From: Actinomycetota bacterium
GTDB lineage: Bacteria; Actinomycetota; Acidimicrobiia; IMCC26256; PALSA-610
Direction: 5' to 3'
DNA length: 5,148 bases
NCBI GenBank assembly: GCA_030839105.1
Contig: JAUZEI010000333.1
Coordinates: forward strand, 1 to 5,148
In this document: positions 1-4,481 of the stretch, in pieces
How positions within the stretch are numbered: the first letter of the stretch is position 1
How the letters are laid out: each line of letters starts with the position of its first letter
Notes under the pieces: model-generated
Databases searched by the model: none
The model's input: the letters and a program-made list of their open reading frames with translations, nothing else
What the model was told of the DNA's origin: nothing
Translations under genes and position numbers: made by a program

Positions 1-1
1 C

Positions 2-1063
2 CTGTTCAAGGTCGCCAACCGGGCGAAGCTCTTCGACGTCTCGATCCCGCTCGTGCTCACCGTCGCCGCCGGGCTGGCCGCGGTACTCGGCGCGACCGTC
101 CTGATCACGCGCTTCGTGCGGCCCCGAGTCGTCGATCGACCGGAGACGTTCTGGCGCGTTGCGTACGGCGTGCTGGTCGGCGGCACGTTCGTCGCGTTGA
201 TCTTCATGCACCACGGCGGTCTCGTCGACGCGACGTGGCGCTGGGGTCCGGTGCTCGTGCTCCTGACGCTCGCCGGTCTCGCGGCGGTGCTCGTGCGCCC
301 GGGCAGATATCTCGACGGCGTGAACGGTTGGCTCCTGCTCCTGGTGATCTGTTCGTACACCCTGTTGTTCGCGGCGCGCGTGAAGGTCTCGATGCCGCAC
401 GCGTACTACCTCTATTACGACCGCTATCTCTTCAGTGAAGTCCTCCCGGCCGCGCTGGTGTTCGCCGCGATCGGACTGCACCTCATCGTCGAGGGGTTCG
501 AGCGCTCGACCGCGTTGGAGGCGCGTCAGCGCACCGCGGCCCGTCTGGCCGGCGCCGCGTTGTGCGTGATCGCCGCAGTCGCCTTCGTGCCCAACTTGAA
601 AGAGACGCACCGGATCACGCGCTATCCGTTGTTCGGTGACGCGTACCAGGCCCTCGACCGTCTCGACACCCTCACCCGCACCGAGGGCAACGGTGCGATC
701 GTCTATTCGGCCCCGCCCACGCCGCCGCCGGGCTGGTTCTTCCAGAACACGTACCGGGCGTTCGCGCTGCCGCTCGGACTCACGTTCGGTCGAGCCGTCG
801 TCGGGATGCCGAGCAATCCGTTCGCCAAGGACGTGCAGTTCGATCCGGCGAGTGCCCGAGCCCAGCTCGCGGCATCGGGCTTCGACAAGGGCTATCTCAT
901 CGCGTTGCGCGCGCCGGGCGCCGGACCGGCGGCGAGCTCGACCCGAACCAAGTATCTCGGCACCGTCGACTACGTGAGCCCACTCCTGAAGCGCACGGTG
1001 AAGCGCAGACCGGCTGCCTTTCAGCTGGTTCCGTTTCACTTCGATGTCTACGCCTTGTCGTAG
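2..1063 (+). CDS. Polytopic membrane protein, C-terminal part (possible GT-C-like glycosyltransferase)
   Basis: The frame is open to the left edge, so the gene is cut and its start is missing; the in-frame GTG at 53 lies inside a hydrophobic run and is not a credible start. The visible 353 residues hold about six hydrophobic segments (roughly residues 14-36, 51-68, 80-98, 108-126, 144-165 and 181-197), followed by a soluble tail of about 155 residues. Between segments 4 and 5 there is an aromatic-rich stretch, YYLYYDRYLFSEVLP (about 135-149), recalling the Arg-Tyr-x-x-P region that precedes late helices in GT-C family lipid-linked sugar transferases. That resemblance is inference; the catalytic acidic residues of a GT-C enzyme would be in the missing N-terminal loops. 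The tail has a Pro-rich stretch (PPTPPPGWFF) and may be exposed outside the membrane. The gene ends with TAG, 22 bases before the next gene on the same strand. It could equally be a membrane protein of unknown function. Confidence 0.8.
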   Translation: MFKVANRAKLFDVSIPLVLTVAAGLAAVLGATVLITRFVRPRVVDRPETFWRVAYGVLVGGTFVALIFMHHGGLVDATWRWGPVLVLLTLAGLAAVLVRPGRYLDGVNGWLLLLVICSYTLLFAARVKVSMPHAYYLYYDRYLFSEVLPAALVFAAIGLHLIVEGFERSTALEARQRTAARLAGAALCVIAAVAFVPNLKETHRITRYPLFGDAYQALDRLDTLTRTEGNGAIVYSAPPTPPPGWFFQNTYRAFALPLGLTFGRAVVGMPSNPFAKDVQFDPASARAQLAASGFDKGYLIALRAPGAGPAASSTRTKYLGTVDYVSPLLKRTVKRRPAAFQLVPFHFDVYALS

Positions 1064-1073
1064 GACGACCGGG

Positions 1074-1079
1074 TAGCTT
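1074..1079 (+). promoter_or_regulatory. Candidate -10 element of a leaderless promoter
   Basis: The hexamer TAGCTT fits the actinobacterial -10 pattern TAnnnT and ends six bases before the GTG at 1086. With that spacing, transcription would begin at or next to the start codon, giving a leaderless mRNA. There is no Shine-Dalgarno in the 22-base gap after the previous stop codon, which supports this. I see no convincing -35 hexamer. The near-identical GGTAGnTT arrangement before the ATG at 1935 strengthens the reading. Confidence 0.45.
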
Positions 1080-1085
1080 CGCCCC

Positions 1086-1550
1086 GTGGCCCTCCTGACC
1101 GCTCTGGTGGTGATCGGTGTCGCGTGCGGGATCGCGGCCTGGTTCGTGATCCGCGAGGCCGGCCGCCTCGCCATGGAGCCGCCGCCCCCCGTCTTCGATC
1201 CCGAGGAGGCGTACGAGTGGGTGGTCGAGCACGTCCCCGACGTCGTCGCCGCCACGCTTACCCCCGACGACGTGCGACGCATCCTCGACTTCCAGCTGGA
1301 GTACTTCCGGCGCAAGGGCGTGACCGGGAACGGCTCGTCGGCGAACCCGCCGGGCGACGTCGTGGTGGGCGGCGCGGAGACCGTCGACTACATCCTCGAG
1401 CGGGCCCGGGTGACCGGCGAGGCGTACCTGCCCGAGCAGGTGCACGCCGTCATCGAGACGCAGCTGGCGTATCTCCGGGCGATCGGGGCAATCGGACCGC
1501 CCGCCGGTCCGGCCCCCGGAGAAGGGCCGACCGGGCCCCGCCCCGCGTGA
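1086..1550 (+). CDS. Membrane-anchored small protein with internal duplication, unknown function
   Basis: This 154-residue protein starts at GTG. Residues 2-22 form one hydrophobic segment followed by Arg-Glu, so it is probably a single-pass anchor with the rest in the cytosol. A Pro-rich hinge (PPPP, 32-35) leads into a repeated helical unit. Residues 41-79 and 98-135 align: E-A-Y-E-W-V-V-E matches E-T-V-D-Y-I-L-E, and V-R-R-I-L-D-F-Q-L-E-Y-F-R matches V-H-A-V-I-E-T-Q-L-A-Y-L-R. The shared pattern is x-P-(E/D)-x-V-x-x-(I/V)-(I/L)-(D/E)-x-Q-L-x-Y-(F/L)-R. The C-terminal 18 residues are Pro/Gly-rich and probably disordered. I do not recognise a named family. No Shine-Dalgarno precedes the start; the -10-like hexamer at 1074 suggests leaderless translation. 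GTG at 1086 is preferred over the in-frame ATG at codon 30 because the later start would lose the membrane segment. Confidence 0.82.
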   Translation: MALLTALVVIGVACGIAAWFVIREAGRLAMEPPPPVFDPEEAYEWVVEHVPDVVAATLTPDDVRRILDFQLEYFRRKGVTGNGSSANPPGDVVVGGAETVDYILERARVTGEAYLPEQVHAVIETQLAYLRAIGAIGPPAGPAPGEGPTGPRPA

Positions 1551-1582
1551 GCAGCCGCCTGAGCAGGCTCGATGGCGGAACA

Positions 1583-1606
1583 CGCGTTTCGGGAATGTGA
1601 AACGCG
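1583..1606. repeat. 8-bp perfect inverted repeat (possible operator or weak terminator)
   Basis: CGCGTTTC at 1583-1590 and GAAACGCG at 1599-1606 are perfect inverted copies separated by eight bases. A further AAACGC follows at 1611-1616, exactly 11 bases (about one DNA turn) after the AAACGC at 1600-1605. The site lies 33 bases after the stop codon of the 154-residue protein and upstream of the structured element. With no T-run after it, it is a poor intrinsic terminator; a dyad binding site for a repressor or activator of the downstream transcript is equally possible. Confidence 0.5.
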
Positions 1607-1660
1607 CCGCAAACGCTTCCAACCGCCGCCGCCGATCTGGTACAAAGTCCGTACCGGAGA

Positions 1661-1668
1661 AAGGAGGT
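1661..1668 (+). promoter_or_regulatory. Strong Shine-Dalgarno of the 13-codon ORF
   Basis: AAGGAGGT is a near-perfect complement to the 3' end of 16S rRNA and lies 10 bases before the ATG at 1679. It is the only strong Shine-Dalgarno I find in the window; the ordinary genes around it lack one. Its last bases (1664-1668) form the outer part of a long stem with 1742-1746, so ribosome access would depend on that stem being open. Confidence 0.65.
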
Positions 1669-1746
1669 GGTCCAGCAGATGCACGATAAATCTGGGACTT
1701 CGGAGGTGCACGGCCGCTAGGCCGTCGTATTCGACTGGACCACCTT
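1664..1746 (+). other. Long-range stem masking the Shine-Dalgarno and enclosing the small ORF
   Basis: GGTGGTCCAG at 1666-1675 is the exact reverse complement of CTGGACCACC at 1735-1744. A-T (1665/1745) and G-U (1664/1746) pairs extend it to 12 pairs. The 59-base loop contains the whole 13-codon ORF from three bases before its ATG to 14 bases after its stop, plus an inner hairpin CGGCC-GCTA-GGCCG (1711-1724) whose loop holds most of the TAG stop codon. A ribosome translating the ORF, or an upstream event, could disrupt the stem. A 10-bp perfect match at this exact position over the Shine-Dalgarno is unlikely to be chance. Confidence 0.62.
1679..1720 (+). CDS. 13-residue small ORF (MHDKSGTSEVHGR), candidate leader or regulatory peptide
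   Basis: ATG at 1679 follows AAGGAGGT with a good 10-base spacing, and the frame ends at TAG (1718-1720). The peptide is hydrophilic, has two His, no membrane segment and no run of one amino acid, so it does not look like a classical amino-acid attenuator. Codons such as AAA, TCT and ACT are unlike the C/G-ending codons of neighbouring genes, which suggests the nucleotide sequence is constrained for RNA structure or for something other than expression level. The frame is open upstream to 1601, so a GTG at 1667 is an alternative start, but it sits too close to the Shine-Dalgarno. The peptide could be functional, or its translation alone could be the regulatory act. No function is assigned. Confidence 0.5.
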   Translation: MHDKSGTSEVHGR

Positions 1747-1834
1747 GCGGAATCCAAACCGCTGCACCACCGTCGGAGCTGCTGGGAATGGTCCCACCGG
1801 CACACAGGCCCCGACGGGTCCGAATCAGTCGATC

Positions 1835-1864
1835 GAACGGGGGGTGCTTCGGCACCCCCCGTTC
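1835..1864 (+). terminator. Hairpin terminator with UUCG tetraloop
   Basis: GAACGGGGGGTGC (1835-1847) and GCACCCCCCGTTC (1852-1864) form a perfect 13-bp stem around the loop TTCG, closed by C-G: the exceptionally stable cUUCGg tetraloop. No T-run follows, as is common for terminator hairpins in high-GC actinobacteria. It closes the structured element and isolates it from the gene starting at 1935. Confidence 0.8.
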
Positions 1865-1922
1865 AACGTTCCCGGTCCCTGACGCTCGGCGTCCGTTGCG
1901 GGCCAGCCAGCGGCGGCGCCGG

Positions 1923-1928
1923 TAGATT
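1923..1928 (+). promoter_or_regulatory. Candidate -10 element of a leaderless promoter
   Basis: TAGATT matches TAnnnT and ends six bases before the ATG at 1935, the same geometry and nearly the same flanks (GGTAGnTT) as the element at 1074. No Shine-Dalgarno precedes the ATG. No clear -35 hexamer is seen at standard spacing; TTGCGG at 1896 is too far upstream (21-base spacer). Confidence 0.5.
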
Positions 1929-1934
1929 TCGGTC

Positions 1935-2171
1935 ATGGCCCGGCCGGTGCAGTTCGAGCACTACCGCTACCTCGGCGACAAGCGCACCCAGATCTTCTAC
2001 GACCTCGATCTCTACGGGGCCGATCCCGCCGTCACCGCCGCCGTCGACCGCGTGCTCGCGTCGGAGAAGTACCTCGCCATCTCGCCGCAGACGATCCCCG
2101 AGGCGCGCAACCGCGGCTACCGCGCGCACCGCTCGATTCGGATCGCCGCCGACCCCGAATCGGCGGGCTGA
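1935..2171 (+). CDS. Small 78-residue protein, unknown function
   Basis: The protein starts at ATG, directly after a leaderless-type -10, and ends at TGA. It is soluble, with no signal peptide or membrane segment. The N-terminal half is rich in aromatic and charged residues (FEHYRYLGDKRTQIFYDLDLY, residues about 7-27, read in two parts: FEHYRYLGDKRT and QIFYDLDLY), suggesting a compact fold with beta strands. The middle (about 30-50) reads as an amphipathic helix, and the tail is basic then acidic. There is no Cys pair, P-loop or helix-turn-helix that I can recognise. Third positions are strongly G/C, as expected of a real gene here, which supports coding despite the short length. Its 3' end faces the DUF1802 gene, with 24 bases between the stops. 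A role cannot be inferred from context. Confidence 0.75.
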   Translation: MARPVQFEHYRYLGDKRTQIFYDLDLYGADPAVTAAVDRVLASEKYLAISPQTIPEARNRGYRAHRSIRIAADPESAG

Positions 2172-2177
2172 CGCCCG
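2164..2177. terminator. Weak hairpin between convergent genes
   Basis: CGGGC (2164-2168) and GCCCG (2173-2177) form a 5-bp stem whose loop includes the TGA stop of the 78-residue protein. It is the only dyad I see between the two convergent genes and might assist termination in either direction. It is short and could be chance in such GC-rich DNA. Confidence 0.22.
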
Positions 2178-2195
2178 AGCACCTGCGCGGCGGCC

Positions 2196-2816
2196 CTAGT
2201 GCTCCCAGCACGCCGGGGGTAGGGCCTCGCGCATGCCCTTGCGCTTCGCTTCGAAGGCGACATCGGAGAGGACGGCCTCGCTCGGGAGCGTCGCGGGGTC
2301 GGCGGGAAGCCCGTCGTAGGTGACCCACGAAGTGCAGCCGCCGTAGCTGTCGTCCCACGCCACGGTCAGCGGGGTGCCGAGGCGGTGCACCCGCATCACG
2401 AGCACCCAGAGCGGATCGCGCTTCTTCCAGGTGAACCGCGACTCGACGTAGTCGCGCGCCCAAATGAGCTTCGAGTCGATTGCGTCGAGGTGTTCGGGCT
2501 CGGTGATGGTCGCGACGTCGACGATGTCGGCCCATCCCTGCACCGTGATCGGCTCACCGACCGGCGACGCGGTGGCGAGGTCGACCCAGTGCGCGTAGGC
2601 GGGCTTCAGGAGCTCGCCCTTTTGGTGTTCGGCGGTCGGCGACAGCCAACACCGGCGCGCCGGAATGTCGAAGTGGCGGCCGTCCTCGCGGATCCCACCT
2701 TTGCGCACATCGGCGATCTGCTCGCCCTCGAGGAGCGCGTGCACGATCGCGGCCCACTCCTTGAGTGCGGGCGCGGGCACCGCGGAAGGGCCCTGGTTCG
2801 TGGTCGAGGCGGTCAC
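2196..2816 (-). CDS. DUF1802 family protein
   Basis: The 206-residue product carries the hallmark N-terminal block of DUF1802: A-L-K-E-W-A-x-I-V-x-A-L-x-x-G at residues 17-31, R-K-G-G-I-R-E at 38-44, and a P-T-x-E-H-Q segment at 60-65. The biochemical role of this family is not known to me; it is soluble and about 180-200 residues in relatives, so the length is normal. The frame runs far upstream (to 3506) over the divergent hydrolase gene, so the start must be chosen. GTG at 2816 lies seven bases after a TATCCT -10-like hexamer and is preferred as a leaderless start. ATG at 2840 would overlap the divergent start codon, and GTG at 2780 (194 residues) is a reasonable alternative just before the conserved block. 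Residues 1-16 are low-complexity and outside the domain. Confidence 0.85.
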   Translation of the reverse strand: MTASTTNQGPSAVPAPALKEWAAIVHALLEGEQIADVRKGGIREDGRHFDIPARRCWLSPTAEHQKGELLKPAYAHWVDLATASPVGEPITVQGWADIVDVATITEPEHLDAIDSKLIWARDYVESRFTWKKRDPLWVLVMRVHRLGTPLTVAWDDSYGGCTSWVTYDGLPADPATLPSEAVLSDVAFEAKRKGMREALPPACWEH

Positions 2817-2823
2817 GCGAGTC

Positions 2824-2831
2824 AGGATAAC
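2824..2831. promoter_or_regulatory. Compact bidirectional promoter between DUF1802 and hydrolase genes
   Basis: Only 22 bases separate the chosen divergent start codons. On the minus strand TATCCT (2829 to 2824) ends seven bases before GTG 2816. On the plus strand GATAAC (2826-2831) ends seven bases before ATG 2839. Neither gene has a Shine-Dalgarno, so both would be leaderless and share overlapping -10 elements. The minus-strand match to TAnnnT is good; the plus-strand match is weaker because its last base is C. Confidence 0.4.
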
Positions 2832-2838
2832 CACCGAC

Positions 2839-3582
2839 ATGGAGGAGCTCGTCTCGGAAGGATTGCGTCTGGGCGCGCATTTCGCGCGTCCGACGGGCGT
2901 GACGCGGGTACCGGGGTTGCTCGTCCTACCGGGGTTTCCGCGGGGAGCCGGGGGTGCGGCCGCGGTCGGGAACACCGACCAGACGTTGTGCGACCGGATC
3001 GCGCGCGAGTCGGGTTGGGCCGGGCTCACGTTCACGTTTCGCGGTACGGGACCGTCCGAGGGCGACTTCTCCATCGAGGGCTGGCTCGCCGACGTTCGCT
3101 CGGCGGTCGACGCGCTGCACGCCCGCACCGACATCACCGGTGTGTGGATCGCGGGATTTCGCCTCGGCGGGACCCTCGCGCTCGTTGTGGCGGCCGACGA
3201 CGTCCGGGTGCGCGGCATCGCGACCTTCGCCGCGCCCGCCTCGCTCCGCACCTGGGTGCGCGAGCCCGAATGGTTCATCGAATACGCGCGGCGGACCGGC
3301 GTGTTGCGGACGCCCGACTTCCCTCCGGACCCCGAAGCCTGGATTCGCGCGATCGGCACCCTCGATCCCGTCGCGGCGGCCGAGCGCATCGGAGCGCGGC
3401 CCTGGCTCCTGGTCCACGGCAGCGCGGACGACGTCGTCCCCGTCGACGACGCGCGCCGCCTCGCGATCGCGGGCGGAGGCTGCGTCGATCTCCGGATCGT
3501 CGCCAACGGCCCGCACCGCCTCCGGCACGATCCCCGGGCGATCGCGGCCCTCCTGGGCTGGCTCGACCGTCAGGAACCCTGA
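2839..3582 (+). CDS. Alpha/beta-hydrolase fold protein lacking the nucleophile serine
   Basis: The 247-residue protein has the order of an alpha/beta hydrolase: a strand and oxyanion-type loop L-L-V-L-P-G-F (27-33); F-R-G-T-G-P-S-E-G (68-76), typical of small serine hydrolases of the dienelactone hydrolase / CocE-like kind; the nucleophile elbow at 106-110; an acid loop H-G-S-A-D-D-V-V-P (193-201); and a late His in G-P-H-R (H226). The elbow reads G-F-R-L-G-G rather than G-x-S-x-G-G: residue 108 is Arg, codon CGC at 3160-3162. An AGC serine codon would differ by one base. So the fold, acid and His are kept while the nucleophile is not; it may be non-catalytic or use another chemistry. ATG 2839 was chosen because the frame upstream runs back over the divergent gene. 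It has no signal peptide. Its 3' end overlaps the convergent reductase gene by 13 bases. Confidence 0.87.
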   Translation: MEELVSEGLRLGAHFARPTGVTRVPGLLVLPGFPRGAGGAAAVGNTDQTLCDRIARESGWAGLTFTFRGTGPSEGDFSIEGWLADVRSAVDALHARTDITGVWIAGFRLGGTLALVVAADDVRVRGIATFAAPASLRTWVREPEWFIEYARRTGVLRTPDFPPDPEAWIRAIGTLDPVAAAERIGARPWLLVHGSADDVVPVDDARRLAIAGGGCVDLRIVANGPHRLRHDPRAIAALLGWLDRQEP

Positions 3583-4481
3583 GCGCGCGCGTGGCCGAGG
3601 ACGGCGTCGAGGGTGTCGTCCAAGGAGAACTCCGGCTCCCATCCGGTTGCCTCGACGAGCCTGGTCGGATCGCCGACCAGGCGGGGAACCTCGACGGGGC
3701 GAACGAGCGCTTCGTCGACTTCCGCGGTGATCCGGCCGCCGGCGCGCGCCACCAGGCCGTCGGCGATCTCGCCGATCGAGACACCGCTACCGCGGCACAC
3801 GTTGTAGACGGCGCCCGGTTCGCCGTGTTCCAGGAGTAGTCGGTACGCGCGCACGACGTCGCGTACGTCGGAGAGCTCGCGCACCGGCGAACGCGCCCCG
3901 ATCTTGATCGACGACGCGTGAGCGCGTTCGGCGGCCACGATTCGTTGCGCGAGCGCCGGGACGACGAAGCGGTCCGACTGTCCCGCGCCTGTGTGAGAGA
4001 AGGCGCGGACGCGTATCGTCTCGAGCTCGCCTCCGAGCCAGGCCTGCAGAGCCAAGAACGATGCCGCGACCTTGCTTGCGCCATAGGGAGTGATCGGACG
4101 CAACGGCGCCTCTTCGTTCAGGCGGCCGCCGTCGTCGTCGATCTTCCCGTACTCCTCGGAACTGCCGACGACGATGACCCGGTCGACGCCGGACGCGCGG
4201 GCCGCGTCGAGAACGTTCGCGGTCCCCTCGACATTGACGCGCAGGCACCCGATCGGGTCGCGCCAGGACGCGCCGACGTCGGACCACGCCGCGAGGTGGT
4301 ACACGACTTCCGGTCGTTGCGCGTCGAAGACTTCGTGCACGGCCGTGCGGTCGGTGATGTCGAACGAGCCGTTCGCGCCCGTTGCGTCGCCCGGGAGCAC
4401 GACGTCGTCACCGCACTCGCGCAGGTGGGCGATGAGGTGCGGGCCGACGAAGCCGGTCGCGCCCGTGACGAGTGCCCTCAT
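3570..4481 (-). CDS. Extended SDR sugar-nucleotide reductase, probably GDP-4-keto-6-deoxy-D-mannose reductase (Rmd-like)
   Basis: This 303-residue protein is a full-length extended short-chain dehydrogenase/reductase. It has the Rossmann motif T-G-A-T-G-F-V-G (6-13, GxxGxxG), a strand-end H-L-A-A (62-65), the catalytic serine region G-S-S-E-E-Y-G (106-112), and the Tyr/Lys pair Y-G-A-S-K (Y133, K137). Substrate-side motifs R-A-F-S-H-T-G-A-G-Q (159-168), R-E-L-S-D-V-R-D-V-V-R-A-Y (201-213) and R-P-x-E-V-P-x-L-x-G-D-P-x-x-L-x-x-x-T-G-W (261-281) match the GDP-6-deoxy-D-mannose reductase / GDP-mannose dehydratase branch. Rmd reduces GDP-4-keto-6-deoxymannose to GDP-D-rhamnose in the cytosol, feeding surface glycans. 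The partner dehydratase Gmd is not in the window, so another 4-keto sugar-nucleotide reductase or epimerase is possible. The ATG overlaps the upstream glycosyltransferase stop as ATGA, implying an operon and translational coupling. Confidence 0.88.
   Translation of the reverse strand: MRALVTGATGFVGPHLIAHLRECGDDVVLPGDATGANGSFDITDRTAVHEVFDAQRPEVVYHLAAWSDVGASWRDPIGCLRVNVEGTANVLDAARASGVDRVIVVGSSEEYGKIDDDGGRLNEEAPLRPITPYGASKVAASFLALQAWLGGELETIRVRAFSHTGAGQSDRFVVPALAQRIVAAERAHASSIKIGARSPVRELSDVRDVVRAYRLLLEHGEPGAVYNVCRGSGVSIGEIADGLVARAGGRITAEVDEALVRPVEVPRLVGDPTRLVEATGWEPEFSLDDTLDAVLGHARAQGS

Larger units (their letters stand above)
1636..1864 (+). ncRNA. Candidate structured small transcript with embedded 13-codon ORF
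   Basis: The stretch carries several stacked RNA-like signals. There is an 8-bp hairpin with one G-U pair (1636-1643 with 1651-1658). A strong Shine-Dalgarno and tiny ORF follow. A long-range stem closes around the ORF (1664-1675 with 1735-1746). Small hairpins occur at 1711-1724, 1747-1762 and 1783-1796, and a 13-bp UUCG-capped hairpin ends the unit at 1835-1864. The 5' end is not determined: TACAAA at 1641-1646 is a possible -10 (which would put the start near 1653), but it is imperfect and overlaps the first hairpin. No tRNA, tmRNA, SRP or RNase P RNA hallmark is visible. I cannot name a family; its organisation looks like a regulatory leader or a dual-function small RNA. The boundaries are approximate. 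Confidence 0.5.

Noticed and set aside
1679..1720. Reading the small ORF as a classical amino-acid attenuator leader
   Set aside because: The peptide has only two His and no run of a single amino acid, and the terminator-like hairpin lies over 100 bases away with no biosynthetic gene directly after it.
897..1805. 302-codon minus-strand open frame
   Set aside because: It is antisense to the 154-residue protein, the end of the membrane protein and the structured element; composition is Arg/Gly-rich with no motif.
1572..1925. 117-codon plus-strand open frame across the structured region
   Set aside because: It runs straight through the UUCG terminator stem and the small-ORF stem, is rich in Arg/Pro/Ser as non-coding GC-rich DNA usually is, and has no start signal. 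The RNA features explain the region better.
2665..2838. Upstream extension of the hydrolase frame to an earlier start
   Set aside because: It would overlap the conserved start block of the DUF1802 gene, and the hydrolase fold begins just after ATG 2839.
2817..3506. N-terminal extension of the DUF1802 frame (up to 436 residues)
   Set aside because: The extension is antisense to the well-supported hydrolase gene and is Ser/Arg/Pro-rich without domain signal; the DUF1802 block begins only at about residue 17 after GTG 2816.
2385..3839. 484-codon plus-strand open frame
   Set aside because: It lies antisense to the DUF1802 gene and overlaps the hydrolase in another frame; its translation is Arg/Gly/Pro-dominated low-complexity sequence, typical of a GC-rich shadow frame.
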